Position numbers and translations under genes: made by a program. DNA of 64,000 bases from the NCBI GenBank assembly GCA_026018925.1, contig JAKSZU010000029.1:9089378-9153377 (forward strand). Direction: 5' to 3'. The notes beneath the pieces are model-generated. The model was given only the letters and a program-made list of their open reading frames with translations, was not told the origin of the DNA and made no database searches. Positions 35,806 through 47,007 of this stretch are shown here, one piece after another. This DNA comes from Tupaia tana (lineage: Eukaryota > Chordata > Mammalia > Scandentia > Tupaiidae). Each line of letters starts with the position of its first letter. The stretch's first letter is position 1.

Positions 35806-35915
35806 AAGAGTTGGCAAATGGTGTGGTGGTTAAGGGCACTGTACTCCCAATGGCTGACCACTTAGTGACTCGCCTTCTTGTTTTCTCTCTTTCTCTCTCT
35901 CTCTAATCAAGTTAA
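35806..35915 (+). repeat. Short SINE variant
   Basis: Head GTTGGCAAATGGTGTGGTGG, then CTTGTTTTCTCTC. Counterpart of 57347. Confidence 0.65.
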
Positions 35916-36050
35916 AAAATAACAGAAATGGTAAGTAAAATAAAGGAAATAATTCTTTTAAAAAATTGAAGTGATATTTATAGTTCCCTTTATCTGCTCA
36001 TTTGGCATATCTCCCTCTTGTTCTCTTGATTTGTTTTGTTTTTTAAGGAA

Positions 36051-36118
36051 TTTTTGCCAGAGGGTATGAGCACTTGGGGCAGAGAGACAGTGAGAGGGAA
36101 AGTAAGAAATCACCCTCA
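36051..36118 (-). repeat. SINE, old type, deleted
   Basis: Only the 3' part is left. A deletion relative to 57626-58143 removed the rest and the MER20-like fossil. Confidence 0.65.
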
Positions 36119-36202
36119 AGGATAACTTCTGCAAAGCTAGAACAAGTGCCTAATGGTATTAATGATCTCATATATTGACCATGTGTAAAATCAAAAGATA
36201 AA

Positions 36203-36300
36203 AGGGCCAGCAGGTGGTTAAAGCACTGGACTCCCACATGATTGACCATGCTTCAAATCCCAGACCTGATGGCTTAAAACTCACACCAGGCACAATTGCT
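36203..36300 (+). repeat. SINE, old type, 3'-truncated
   Basis: Counterpart of 20443. Confidence 0.7.
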
Positions 36301-36562
36301 GGCTTTTATAGAACAAGGTTTTATAGCAGATGAACACGGTTCCCTCCCTTGATGAAAAGGAAATACCATTTGTTGTCGCTAGCTGGAACTATATCTTCAA
36401 CTTCTGAGTACTTTATAGTTTCAGGGAAACAAGAGAAGGCAAGTACTTAGGAGCACATTTGAACTCAGGTTGGCAAAAGATGCGAACATGGATCTCTAAG
36501 GGCAGGGGAGTTCACAGAGAGGGAAGAATAAAGACTGGATTCAACTGATACTAAATCAGCTG

Positions 36563-36911
36563 ACTCATGGAGATAATCAATGAGCAGGAAAATGTTTATT
36601 TCTGCCCAGACCAGAATCCACATGAGAAATCAGGTAGCCTAGGTTCAGAGTAACAGTAAGGAAATGTACCAAGTGTGTAGATAAAAAGGGCTGTAAATAA
36701 GTCTCTTATTTTCATCAAAGTTGCAGCCTTGAGCTGGCAACTTTGCAGTTGACTGCTTTTGCAGTCCTAAGTTAGATTATGGGACCAAAGCTTCACTCTG
36801 TCATTTTGTCCCACTGGAGACAGAGCTTCAGTCTTAATTATGTAGATCCCTGCAGAGGAATGTAGATGCCTAAAGAAAAAACATATTTTTAGAGACTTCA
36901 CTCACATGAGT
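36563..36911 (+). promoter_or_regulatory. B-type OR 5' element, decayed (duplicon II)
   Basis: Both parts are broken. The O/E-like site reads ACTCATGGAG (36563-36572) and the donor GT reads AT at 36906-36907 (TCAC|ATGAGT). Spacing is still 333 bp. Lies upstream of the pseudogene at 40187. Confidence 0.45.
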
Positions 36912-37076
36912 CTCAGAGCACGGCAGAAAAGGTTCAGAGAGAATATAAACTGAGAATGTTTGCCAAAGGTTACCTAAGAGCCCAGCAAACCTAGACTAGA
37001 GTCCAGAGATCACTGTGTTTTCTTGGGGGATAAATTTGTACTAGATTTATTTAATGTTAAAAATAGGAGTGTCAGG

Positions 37077-37345
37077 ATCAGCAAATGGTGTGGTAGTTAA
37101 GGTACTTAACTCCTACACTGCCAACTACATTTTGAGTCTCAGACCTGGGGGTTTCAAAATCACACCAAGTACATGTACATGCAAGCCCAAGATCCCAAGA
37201 GACTAGAGGAGAAGGGATTACAGTCTGGCCTTTCACCCTGAGCAGGTAGTTTGTCTTTTTCTCTCTGTCTCTCTCCTGTCTCTCTCTCTGTATCTCTCTT
37301 CCTCTCTTCCCCTCACTCCCTCTCTAGTGATGCACTTGTCCTATG
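37077..37345 (+). repeat. SINE, old type
   Basis: Precedes the U2 pseudogene of duplicon II. Confidence 0.8.
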
Positions 37346-37366
37346 GAAAAAAAAATGAAGTGCCTT

Positions 37367-37558
37367 ATTGCATATTGGCCTTTTAGCTCACATCAAATGT
37401 AGTATCTGTTATGATCAGTTTAATATCTGAAACGTCCTCTCTCTGAGGAGAATATATTAAATCAGTTTTTGGAGCAGGCAGATGGAATGGGAGCTTGCTT
37501 CATCCAATTCATGGACTGACCTGATATTGCAGTACTTTCAGGAGTTTTGCACCCCCTT
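37367..37558 (+). ncRNA. U2 snRNA pseudogene
   Basis: Duplicon II copy of the U2 pseudogene, and the closest of the three to functional U2 in places (GTAGTATCTGTTATGATCAG, GGAGCAGGCAGATGGAAT). The first 20 nt are diverged. Confidence 0.9.
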
Positions 37559-37583
37559 TGAGGGATTAAAAAGAATTACCCAG

Positions 37584-37815
37584 GGGTCAGCAGGTGGTAT
37601 GGTGTTTCAGGAGCTGGACTCCCATATGGACGAGTGTAGTTCAGGTCCCAGACCCAGTGGCTTGAAAATCACACCAGACATGTGAGCATGTATGCCCCAA
37701 ACCCAAGAGTATTTAGAAAGAATTGATGTGTGCCCATCCCCACGAGCAGTGATTTCTCACTTTCCTACTCACTCGCTCTCTCTGGCAAGTGCACATACTC
37801 TATGGCAAAAACCTA
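37584..37815 (+). repeat. SINE, old type
   Basis: Follows the U2 pseudogene of duplicon II. Confidence 0.8.
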
Positions 37816-37998
37816 AAAAGAAAAAAGTGTTTTTAGACTACAATGCATAGATGAGAATGGAAGCTGTATTTGATGAGATGGAGAAAGAATAGGAGGAGTA
37901 AAGTGGTTTCAGTAACATTAGAATGTGTCAGCTTCAGCATCCCTCCAAATCAGATCCCCAGTTTTCCTACTCCTTCCTGCAAATCCTCATGAATGTAC

Positions 37999-38000
37999 TC

Positions 38001-38051
<51 letters not shown>

Positions 38052-38052
38052 G
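37999..38052 (+). repeat. (TTTA)n microsatellite
   Basis: About 13 units, the tail of the minus SINE that follows. Confidence 0.95.
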
Positions 38053-38286
38053 TGGTCTTTGCCTTAAGACACTTGTGCTAGACAGAGAGATAGAGACAGT
38101 GAGAGGGAATATGAGACATCACCCCTGGAGGATGGTGGCCACACCATAATTCCTTCTTCTCCTGGGATTTTGGGCACACATGCACACAGGCCCAGCATGA
38201 TTTTTCAAGCCACCAGGTCTGGGATTCCAATTGTGGTCAACCATGAGGGAGTCCAATGCCATACCACGATCCTACCTGCTGACCCA
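38053..38286 (-). repeat. SINE, old type
   Basis: Uninterrupted counterpart of 60117-60797. Confidence 0.82.
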
Positions 38287-38403
38287 AAGAGCAGCTTTTA
38301 TGTATTGGGTTCTTTTGATTTTATTCTTCCAAAGAAATAGTTGGAGTGTGAGCACTAAGTTTGCCATTTATTATTTCCTTATGATAGCTAGCTAGTTAGC
38401 TTT

Positions 38404-38460
38404 CTCATAGATAGATGATTGATAGATGATAGATAGATACATAGAGATAGTGTTGATAGA
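38404..38460 (+). repeat. (GATA)n microsatellite
   Basis: Imperfect. Counterpart at 60917-60975. Confidence 0.85.
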
Positions 38461-38585
38461 GATAGAGATGGGGATAGATATTTTATGGGATACCATATGA
38501 AACTATTAAGTCAGTGCATCCAAGTATATCAGTTGTTTGACTTGCAGAGTCATCTCCCTCTATTACAATTTTTAAAAAGTTTTTA

Positions 38586-38815
38586 TGAGGCACATGCACT
38601 CACCAGAGAGAAAAAGAGAGAGAGAAAGTGAGAAGTTGCCCTCTAAGAATGATGAGCACACCACAATCCTTCTCCTCCATTCACCTCTTGGGCATGTACA
38701 CACATGCACCCAGTGTGATTTTCAAGCCACTGAATCCAAGATTCAAACCCCACAGTTGACAGTTGCCATGTGGGATGCAGTGCCTTAACTTCCACGCCAC
38801 CTGCTGCCACTTCCC
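38586..38815 (-). repeat. SINE, old type
   Basis: Counterpart of 61082-61312. Confidence 0.8.
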
Positions 38816-39185
38816 CTTTTTTAAAAACCTTAACAAGTTCTGTATCATCAGTAGTAATTGGCTTTTATACATTTCACTATTTTATTGAATTGTCAGAAAA
38901 GGCATGACACATTTTTGCATAGAAAAACAGAATAAAATATCTAATGAATTTTCTGACATCTCAATATTTCAAGTTGCTCTTCTTGTTTTATATTTTGTAG
39001 TTGAATAGGACTTTTAAAATAGAAACAGTGACCTCTCTATCCTGTGGAAAATATTCTTTTGCATTCCTCTGAAAATCACTCATTGGTCCTCCCTACACTC
39101 CTTACTTGGACTGCCTATAATATAGCAAACTCTCAATTTGTGTTACTCAAATGCATGAAGAAATTTCTGAGTAAAATTATAGAAT

Positions 39186-39420
39186 GGTCAGTCAGTGGTA
39201 TGGTGGTTAAATGACTGTATTCCACATGGCCAGCTGTGTGGTTTGAGTCTTCAATCTGGTAGCTAAAAAAATGCACAGGGTGTGTGTGTACCCAAAATCC
39301 TAAAGAGAGAATGGATGAAAAGAGACTGGGGCATGGCCATCCTCCATGGAGGGTGTTTTCTCACCTTCTCCTTCTCTTTGTCCTTCCATAGGAAGCCCAT
39401 GCACTCACTGGCAAATTTAA
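39186..39420 (+). repeat. SINE, old type
   Basis: Counterpart of 22571. Confidence 0.75.
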
Positions 39421-39449
39421 AAATAAATAAATATCATTTTTAAAAAGTA

Positions 39450-39800
39450 TTTTAGTCATTCTACTGGGGTTACGTGGTATCTCATTGTGGTTTTGATCTT
39501 TATCTTTCTGCAATGAGGGATGTTGAGCATTTTTTCATATGCCTATTGGCTATTCATATGTCATCCTTAGAGAGTATTTTTTTCAGCTCATTCTCCCATA
39601 TTCTAATAGAGTTGATCATCTTTTATAGGACAACTGCTTGAGTTTTTGTGTATTCTGGTTATTAGTCCCTTAACTGATGCATAGTTTACAAAAATATTTT
39701 CCCGTTCTGAGGGCTGTTAATTCACAATAATTACTGTGTTTTTTGCTATGCAGAAACTTCTTAATCTTATGTAATCCCACTTGTGTATTTTTGAGATTAT
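39450..39800 (-). mobile_element. L1 ORF2 fragment, older
   Basis: Longer duplicon II counterpart of 22780-22985. It includes the complement of the [10 protein letters not shown]-like region at its left end. Confidence 0.75.
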
Positions 39801-40186
39801 GGGGTGTGCAAAACTTAAAGGAAAAAAACTCAACTTTCAGCTACAATGAAATTTTTTAGGTATGAAAAAAAAAAGTTTGTATCACAGTTTTAGGGTTTTG
39901 AACCAAAAATGTATTGAATTTATATTGTCATATTTATAAGGTACCTGAAAATTAATAAATAAATAAATAAAATTATACAATGCATGAGGTTTTAGGGTTT
40001 AGGTTGAAAATAAGACAGGAATTCCCAATCTGAGATAGTGCATGAAGGAATGATCCGATCCTTACTCAAAATGTAGAAATCAATTTCTTGACACCGAAAC
40101 ATAAATTGTATATTTTTCTTATGTGAGTTACACTTTTTAGAGTGAAAAATAGTCATCTTGCTTTTCTCTTTCCTGGTAGTTATCTC

Positions 40187-40772
40187 CACCACAAGGAACC
40201 AAGTAACAATACAGAAATTTCAGAATTCTTTCTTCTGGAACTTTCAGAGGAACCAGAATTACAACCCTTCTTATTTGAGCTATTCCTCTCCATGTACCTG
40301 ATCACTGTGAATGGAAACCTGCTCATCATCCTGGCCACCATCTCAGACTCCCACCTGCACACCCCCATGTACTTCTTTCTCTCCAACCTGTCCTTTGTAG
40401 ACAACTGTTTAAACCTCCACCACCATCCCAAAGATGCTGGTGAACATTCAGACACAGAGCAAGGTCATCATCTATGCAGGCTGCATCACCCAGATGGACA
40501 TTTTCATGCTATTTTCAAGATCATATATTTTTCTGCTGACCCTAATGGTCTATGACCAGTTTGTGGCCATCTGTCACCCCCTGCACTGCATAGTTGTGAT
40601 AAATCACCAGCTCTATAGACTAATTGTTCTGGTGTCCTGGATCCTGAGTGTCCTGACTTCTTTGTTACATAGCTTACCGGTGGTGTGGCTGTCCTGTGCA
40701 CACTTGAAAATCCATCACATGTTCAGTGAATTTTTACAAGTGGTCCATGTTGCCTGTTCTGAAACCATTCTT
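40187..40772 (+). pseudogene. Olfactory receptor pseudogene (B type), 5' part
   Basis: First two thirds of an OR7-like pseudogene. The start codon position (40193-40195) is AAG, and a 1-bp insertion near 40410 shifts the frame after LSFVDNC. The next frame reads [21 protein letters not shown] through VVHVACSETIL, with DQF in place of DRY. A splice acceptor (tcctggtag) is still visible, ending at 40179. The pseudogene is cut at 40772 by the zinc-finger retrocopy and resumes at 44922. Confidence 0.9.
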
Positions 40773-41241
40773 TTTTTTTTTTTTTTGTCTTAGAATGTTT
40801 TATTTTGTTAGACAATTATGGTACATCTTATTTTTAATTTTAATTTATTTTATTCACTTTAACATCTCTTAGCTTGTAAGTTGAATTTATCCAGAATGAA
40901 TAAACTTCCCACTAGAGTAGTTGAGGATCCAAAACACATTATCATCAACATATTATCATTTATTTCTATATCCCCAAAATGCCTGCTTATTTTACTCCAT
41001 AACTTCTTTTCCTTTCTCCCGTTCTCTTCCCACATTGTCTCTAGTACCTATAACCATTTTCAAAGTATAAATGTCCTACAATCTTTCAGTTTCCACTATG
41101 CTTTTAAACACTTTTTCTGTTGTCTTGCCTCCCATGAAAGTGGAAGCTAGAAAAATTTCTATATTTATTTTTGCCAAAATCAGTGGTTATATTCTGTTGC
41201 ATCTTTAAACATCAAACATGGAACACAGAAATAAACTTTTG

Positions 41242-41492
41242 CTAGGGCCAGCAGATGTTGTAATAGTTATTCCAGTGGCCTCACATATATTTGAATTCAG
41301 TTCAAGTTCCAGAGTCACAGACTTTAAACTCAAGCCAGTGCGCGTACATGTGTGCCCAAGATCCCAAGAGGACAACGGAAAAGAAGGGACTGTACTGTGG
41401 CCATCCCCCCAAGGGGCGGTCCCCCGCACCCTATCACCCCGTCTCCCCGTCTTTTCAGAGAGCACATAAGCCCCACAGCAAAAATCACCCCC
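41242..41492 (+). repeat. SINE, GC-rich variant, in the retrocopy 3'UTR
   Basis: Head CTAGGGCCAGCAGATGTTG. Unusually many C residues at 41400-41470. Confidence 0.8.
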
Positions 41493-42210
41493 AAATAAAA
41501 ATACTTGCCAAAATACGCATGTTACTTCTGTAGTTGGGAAACTCCCAGATCTTATTCATCAGTGCTCTGAAACATTTTATTTTTGTAGACAGATATCATC
41601 CCCAAATTTTCCGATACCATTAATTTTAACTACTGTGACTTGCTGAAGCAAAGCTGAATTTGAAAAAATGTTCAATGTTTTTACCTTCAGAGATCAACTC
41701 ATATTTCTGAATATTTCAAGGATTGATAGTACAACTATCAATTACATCATGAGGATTTTGACCCATTTGAGTTTATTGATATATGGTAATCTTTTAATTC
41801 TAATAAAAAGATTTCTTCATTTTTCACATTCATTTGATTTCTGATCTGAGAGTTCTCCAAACCACAGTAAGTTGGGGCTTCTTCAAGGTTTTATAATAAA
41901 ACCCACACATACAGGGTTTCTATTTCTTGTGAGTGCGCTAATGTAAAACATGGAATGATTACTCCGAACACATTTTTTAATACCATTCCCATTTATAGAA
42001 CTTACTCCTGTGTTTTCTGATATACAGTAAGGATTGACTTATATTAGAGGGAAAATTTTCTGTTGGTACATTGACATCCACAGGTCTTTTTTCTTTTCTG
42101 AATTTTTTGATGTACATTGAGAGCTGACTTATAAATGAAAGTCTTTCTATACTCCCTACATTCATGAAGTTTCTCTCCAGTGTGACTTTTCAGATGCTTA
42201 CTAAATATAG

Positions 42211-42493
42211 TTTTTGTTTTTTTTTTTTTTTTTTTTTTTTTGAGAGGTTTTTGCTATAGGGCATGTGCACTCACCAGACAGACAGAGAAAGACATAGAGA
42301 CAGAAAGCGAGAAATCACCCCCCAGGGGGGATGGTCACACCGCAACACCCTCTCCTCCATTCTCCCCCTGGGATCCCGGGCACCCATGCACACGCGCCCG
42401 GCGTGAGTTCCAAGCCACCAGGTCCAGGACACGAACCGCGGTTGACTATGTGGGAGTCCAGCGACATAGCCATTACGCTAACTGCTGGTTCCC
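42211..42493 (-). repeat. SINE, young type, in the retrocopy
   Basis: 11-bp target duplication ACTAAATATAG at 42200-42210 and 42494-42504. It entered after the retrocopy. Confidence 0.93.
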
Positions 42494-42692
42494 ACTAAAT
42501 ATAGATTTTAAGATAAAAAATCCTATGTTCTTCACATCGATAAAATTTCACTTTTATGGGAGTCCTCTGATGTACAATGAGCCCTGCCTTCCAGTAGCAA
42601 AATGTTGCCTACATTGTTTCTTTCCAGTGTGAGTACCTGGATATACAGTAAGATGTGACTTTTGGGAAAAAGTTGCATTTCAGTTTTTACAA

Positions 42693-44708
42693 TCATAGGG
42701 TTTCTCTCCTGTGTTGAGTTCTCTCATGTACAATGAGTGCAGACTTCCAGGCGAATATTTTCCTACAATGTTCACATTCATAGGGCTTCTCTCCTGTGTG
42801 AGTTCTCTGATGCATAGTGAGAGTTGACTTCCTGTTGAACAGTTTCCAACAATGTTTACATTCATAGGGCTTCTCTCCTGTGTGAATTCTCTTATGCCCA
42901 GTGAGGTACTCCTTGGTGGAGAATATTTTCCCACATTGTTTGCATTCAAAGGGTTTTTCTCCTGTATGCGTTCTCTGATGCTTAGTGAGATGTGTCTTCC
43001 AGGAGATCATTTTATTACATTGTTCACATTCATAGGGTTTTTCTCCTGTGTGCGTTCTCCAATGCTTAGTGAGATCTGACTTGCAGGAGAACATTTTCCC
43101 ACATTGTTCACATTCATAGGGCTTCTCTCCTGTATGAGTTCTCCAATGCCTAGTGAGATCTGACTTCCGGGAGAACATTTTCCTACATTGTTCACATTCA
43201 TAGGGCTTCTCTCCTGTGTGAGTTCTCTTATGTACAGTAAGGTACTCCTTGGTGGAGAATGTTTTCCCACATTCTTTGCATTCAAAGGGTTTTTCTCCTT
43301 TGTGCGTTCTCTGATGCCTACTGAAAGATGACTTGCTGGAGAACATTTTCCTACATTGTTCACATTCATAGGGCTTCTCTCCTGTATGAGTTCTACTATG
43401 CACAGTGAGCTGTGACTTATGGGAGAACATTTTCCTACATTGTTCACATTCATAGGGCTTCTCTCCTGTGTGAGTTCTCCAATGCCTAGTGAGATCTGAC
43501 TTTCGGGAGAACATTTTCTTACATTGTTCACATTCATAGGGCTTCTCTCCTGTGTGAGTCATCTTATGTACAGTGAGGTACCCCTTGCTGGAGAATGTTT
43601 TCCCACATCGTTTGCATACAAAGGGTTTTTCTCCTCTGTGTGTTCTACTATGCACAGTGAGCTGTGACTTGCGGGAGAACATTTTCCTACATTGTTCACA
43701 TTCATAGGGCTTCTCTCCTGTATGAGTTCTACTATGCACAGTGAGCTGTGACTTATGGGAGAACATTTTCCTACATTGTTCACATTCATAGGGCTTCTCT
43801 CCTGTGTGAGTTCTCCAATGCCTAGTGAGATCTGACTTTCGGGAGAACATTTTCTTACATTGTTCACATTCATAGGGCTTCTCTCCTGTGTGAGTCATCT
43901 TATGTACAGTGAGGTACCCCTTGCTGGAGAATGTTTTCCCACATCGTTCGCATTCAAAGGGTTCTTTTCCTGTGTGATTTCTCTGATGCTCAGTAAGCTG
44001 TGACTTCCAGGAGAACATTTTATTACATTGTTCACATTCATAGGGCTTCTCTCCTGTGTGAGTTCTCTTATATACAGGAAGGGACTCCTTTCTGGAGAAT
44101 GTTTTCCCACACTGTTTACATTCAAAGGGTTTTTCTCCTGTGTGACTTCTCTGTTGCTCAGTGAGATGTAACATCTGCAAACAAATTTTCCGACATTGAT
44201 CACATTCATAGAGTTTCTTTCCTGTATGAGTTTTCCAATGTATACTGAAGACTGACTTGGAACTGAAAGATTTTCCACATTCCCCACATTCATAGGATTT
44301 CTCTCCAGTGTGAGTTGTCTGATGCACAATGAAGTATGATTTCTTGTAGAACATTTTTCCACATATTTTATTTTCATAGGATTTCTCTCCTATGTGACTC
44401 CTCTGATGTACAGTGAGGTCTGAATTCTGGGAAAATGTTTTCTTACATTGTTTACAATCATAGGGCTCCTCTCCTAGGAGGCTCAAGCTGGGAAGTTCTT
44501 CTAATGTCCATGGATCTTCTCCTTGCTCCAACTTGAAGATCACTGCAGGTTTGGCAATGGATTGTCCCAAAAACATCAGGTTGCTGTAGGTCTCCAGCAT
44601 CACATCCTTGTATAGAATCTTCTGAGCATCTTCCAGGTCCTGCCACTCCTCCCAGGTAAAGTCCATAGCAACATCCTCAAATGATATGAACCCCGAAAAC
44701 GAATTCAT
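42693..44708 (-). CDS. KRAB C2H2 zinc-finger protein encoded by an intronless retrocopy
   Basis: A 671-codon open frame. I take the ATG at 44708 ([15 protein letters not shown] at -3) because the frame further upstream has only TTG. KRAB A box is at residues about 9-48, with DV, FTWEEW and [13 protein letters not shown] kept, so TRIM28 recruitment is plausible. KRAB B box is at about 49-73 ([18 protein letters not shown]). From residue 83 there are exactly 21 units of 28 residues joined by TGEKP-type linkers. Units 2, 4 and 5 have lost a zinc ligand. Unit 21 loses its second half because one extra base at about 42714 shifts [11 protein letters not shown] to [11 protein letters not shown]. The downstream sequence still resembles further, broken fingers, so the parent was longer. 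The KRAB A, KRAB B and finger exons are fused with no introns. Expected role is DNA-bound repression in the nucleus. Expression of this copy is unknown. Confidence 0.88.
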   Translation of the reverse strand: MNSFSGFISFEDVAMDFTWEEWQDLEDAQKILYKDVMLETYSNLMFLGQSIAKPAVIFKLEQGEDPWTLEELPSLSLLGEEPYDCKQCKKTFSQNSDLTVHQRSHIGEKSYENKICGKMFYKKSYFIVHQTTHTGEKSYECGECGKSFSSKSVFSIHWKTHTGKKLYECDQCRKICLQMLHLTEQQRSHTGEKPFECKQCGKTFSRKESLPVYKRTHTGEKPYECEQCNKMFSWKSQLTEHQRNHTGKEPFECERCGKTFSSKGYLTVHKMTHTGEKPYECEQCKKMFSRKSDLTRHWRTHTGEKPYECEQCRKMFSHKSQLTVHSRTHTGEKPYECEQCRKMFSRKSQLTVHSRTHRGEKPFVCKRCGKTFSSKGYLTVHKMTHTGEKPYECEQCKKMFSRKSDLTRHWRTHTGEKPYECEQCRKMFSHKSQLTVHSRTHTGEKPYECEQCRKMFSSKSSFSRHQRTHKGEKPFECKECGKTFSTKEYLTVHKRTHTGEKPYECEQCRKMFSRKSDLTRHWRTHTGEKPYECEQCGKMFSCKSDLTKHWRTHTGEKPYECEQCNKMISWKTHLTKHQRTHTGEKPFECKQCGKIFSTKEYLTGHKRIHTGEKPYECKHCWKLFNRKSTLTMHQRTHTGEKPYECEHCRKIFAWKSALIVHERTQHRRETL

Positions 44709-44744
44709 TTTCTTAATCCTGGGCAAGTACAGAGGTTTCTAAAA

Positions 44745-44816
44745 TTATAGCTGGAAGAGAAGGTGAATGAAGTAGGCCAGAGAAATGATGTTGCTTATTC
44801 CAAGATTCCCCGTCAT
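44745..44816 (-). other. Upstream ORF in the retrocopy 5'UTR
   Basis: A 23-codon ATG-to-TAA frame (MTGNLGISNI...) in the inherited 5'UTR ends 37 nt before the zinc-finger ATG. Such uORFs are common in KRAB-ZNF leaders. An effect on translation is only inferred. Confidence 0.5.
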
Positions 44817-44921
44817 GGACACCGTGTTTGGCAGAGCACGGTCAGCAGGGCTGCAGGTTCTCCCCAGCGACCACGCGGAAGGAACTGAGCGCCACAGGCG
44901 GAGGGAGAATCTGAAAAAGCC

Positions 44922-45090
44922 CTGAAACCATTCTTGAAGACTTGAGGATGAATTTTGCATCTTTGTTGATGGTGGGGAAGTGGAACCATTTCTGGGATCT
45001 TTACTTTTATTCTAAGATAGTTTCCTCTATTTGTACAATCTCATGAGCTAAGGGGAGGTAAATAAAGCATTTTCTACCTGGGTCATCAGA
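44922..45090 (+). pseudogene. Olfactory receptor pseudogene (B type), 3' part after the retrocopy
   Basis: Continuation of the pseudogene at 40187 beyond the inserted retrocopy. It begins with the repeated 14-bp target duplication CTGAAACCATTCTT (44922-44935) and continues through TM5/TM6-like sequence that matches 26965-27112. It then stops at the duplication junction shared with 27112-27133. Confidence 0.85.
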
Positions 45091-45302
45091 AAAGTTACAA
45101 TGCATTTTTCAGAAGCTATCAGGAGCTGTATGTATACAAATGAACACTTTAGTCTTCAAAGCAAACTAACAAAGACAGGTATTTTAGACTCTAGGGGACA
45201 ATTTAAATTTTGCAAAAGTGCTGGCAAGAGGACAGCTCTGTAGACAGCAGAGTCCCCAGAGAAGGAACAATAAAGACTGTATTTACCTGACGTCTAACTT
45301 GA

Positions 45303-45643
45303 TCCCTTGGGAACAGAGAATCCACAGGAACTTTTTCCTTTCTGAGCAGACTGTGTCCCACAGAGAAATCAGGTGCTCAGGGATTGTAGTAACAAGATGG
45401 AAATGGGCCAAGTAAGCAGATTTAGGGATATGTAAGGACTTCTTTGTCCTTGTCCACCAGAGTGTGTAGCCTTGGCTTGGGTGTGAAGATGATGATGTCC
45501 TAAGGATGGCTTAAGTATTGATGTTTGACACCATGCTGCTGTCTTGTCTGGGACAGAAATTCAGAGTCCGTTTTCCACAATCCAAGGAGGAGTTCAGATC
45601 CTCACAGGGAGACCTTCTTGTCAGAGACACCATCCAGGTGAGT
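45303..45643 (+). promoter_or_regulatory. A-type OR 5' element (duplicon III)
   Basis: Perfect O/E palindrome TCCCTTGGGA at 45303-45312. Donor ATCCAG|GTGAGT with exon end 45637 (325 bp). Nearest such element upstream of the intact OR at 52697. Confidence 0.6.
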
Positions 45644-45921
45644 CTTAGAGCCCTGTAAACAACACAGAAAAGTTTCACAGAAAATGGAAATTGAAAATGT
45701 TTTCTTGAAGTTATTTCAGAGATCAGCCAGCGTTGCCCAGAGATTGCTGTGTTTATTTGCTTATTTTTTTTCCCATCTCTGAAATTTATTAAGAAAGATT
45801 TTCATTTTTACTAAATGATGATGCCTGTGGAAAGCAGATTTAATTAAGGGGAGAAAATACAGATGAGTACTGGGATGGTTAATTTGTAATTAATTTATTT
45901 ATTTGTTAAAAAGTGAAGTTT

Positions 45922-46168
45922 TGGGACCAGTAGTTGGTGTAATGGCTGTGTCAATGGACTTTCATGTAGTAGACCGCAGTTCAAGTCCTGTACCCATTGG
46001 CTTGAACTAACACCTGGCACATGTGCATGTGTTCCCAAGATCCCAAGAGAATGGAGGAGAAGAGATTGCAGCATGTCCATCCCCACTGGGGGGTGATTTT
46101 TTGCTTTCTGTCTCTGTCTCTTTCTGTCTTTTTCACAAGTGCAGGTGCTCTATAGAAAAAAACCTGTA
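45922..46168 (+). repeat. SINE, young type
   Basis: Counterpart of 27843. Confidence 0.85.
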
Positions 46169-46193
46169 AAAAAAAAAAAGTGAAGTTTTCGAG

Positions 46194-46432
46194 CCAGAAG
46201 GTGGTGTGGAGGTTAACACAGCAGGATTCCACATGTGCAAATGAGGAGTTTGATTCCTGGACCTGGAGTGCCCTCCAGGTACATGTGTGTGTGTGTGTGC
46301 ACAAAATCCCCAGAGGAGACTGGAGGATACAGGAGAAGACAGTATTGTAGTGTGTCCATTCCCACTGGATTGTTCACTGTGACCCCTCACCCCACCTCTC
46401 TCAGGCAAATGCACATGCCTTATAGTAAAACA
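46194..46432 (+). repeat. SINE, old type
   Basis: Counterpart of 12078 and 28110. Confidence 0.75.
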
Positions 46433-46965
46433 AAAGAAATATGTCTTTTAATCTCTGCAATGCATGGGTCATTGTTGACAATTAAGTGATGAGCTTTTAA
46501 GTTTACCTGCATGAGACATAAGAAGACTTGGGAGGAGAAACGTAGTTCTACTCAAGTTAGAGCATACCATGGAGATTTACAATAAGGGGGAAGGAACTTT
46601 AAATATTTGGTGTGGAAGGATGTGCACTGAGGTATAGACATTTTTTATTGAACTTTTAAGGTGAGCTGTATTTGAACATGCTTCCATAGTCATTATAAAG
46701 ATCAGAAAGAAATGCATTCAAATAGCCCCTTGACACAACAGTTCATGATAGACATTTCCCAGTATTTTCTCTCCTATTGTGTATTCAAAAACAAATAAAT
46801 AAACAAATAGTTTGAATTGAAGTATCACAGGGGAGATTTAAAGAGATTTACAATGCAACAATGTCTTTGGTGCTGATGCTGAATTTATTTAGCCTTTTGC
46901 TAGCCTTTTTATTTTTGTGTGTATGCAAGTCATCTTTGTGAGTTATTTTTTTCTTTCTTCCCCAG

Positions 46966-47007
46966 GGCTTCAAGAGCATTTCACCAGTGTTACATCTGAT
47001 TGAGTTA
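46966..47007 (+). other. Candidate non-coding middle exon with GC donor (duplicon III)
   Basis: Acceptor TTTCTTCCCCAG ending 46965 and 42 nt. The donor is changed from GTGAGT to GCGAGT at 47008-47013. A young SINE lies 14 bp further on (47022-47307) and duplicates this site. Confidence 0.45.

Larger units (their letters stand above)
40787..42692 (-). other. Retrocopy 3' region with decayed extra zinc fingers
   Basis: Between the present stop and the poly(A) signal, the minus strand still shows finger remnants near 42560-42690 (PYDCKN, SHLTVYPGTHTG) and 42040-42180 (GEKLHECREYRKTF, KSALNVHQK). Stops and frame changes separate them. This implies a longer C-terminus in the parent. The remainder (about 40800-41900) is AT-rich 3'UTR with no recognisable gene. 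Confidence 0.65.
40771..44921 (-). mobile_element. Processed retrocopy of a KRAB-ZNF mRNA (LINE-mediated), whole insertion
   Basis: All hallmarks of an L1-mobilised mRNA copy are present. There is a 14-bp target duplication CTGAAACCATTCTT at 40759-40772 and 44922-44935. A 16-nt poly(A) (T run 40771-40786) sits at the 3' end, with an AATAAA (40799-40804 on the complement) 12 nt before it. There are no introns, and a GC-rich 5'UTR (44709-44921) is retained. The sister pseudogene at 26951-26970 is an empty site. Two SINEs later entered the 3' part (41242-41492, 42211-42493). Confidence 0.93.
27133..45101 (+). repeat. Tandem segmental duplication, copy II
   Basis: Same order as copy I. Carries the zinc-finger retrocopy. 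The left junction fuses a truncated OR pseudogene to the A-type element. Confidence 0.8.

Noticed and set aside
43007-43537. Long alternative frame over the zinc-finger array (repeating MNVNNV.KCSP units).
   Set aside because: It is a shadow of the repeated 84-bp finger unit read in another frame.
44726-44726. Upstream start six codons before the zinc-finger ATG.
   Set aside because: The codon there is TTG. The first ATG in frame is at 44708.
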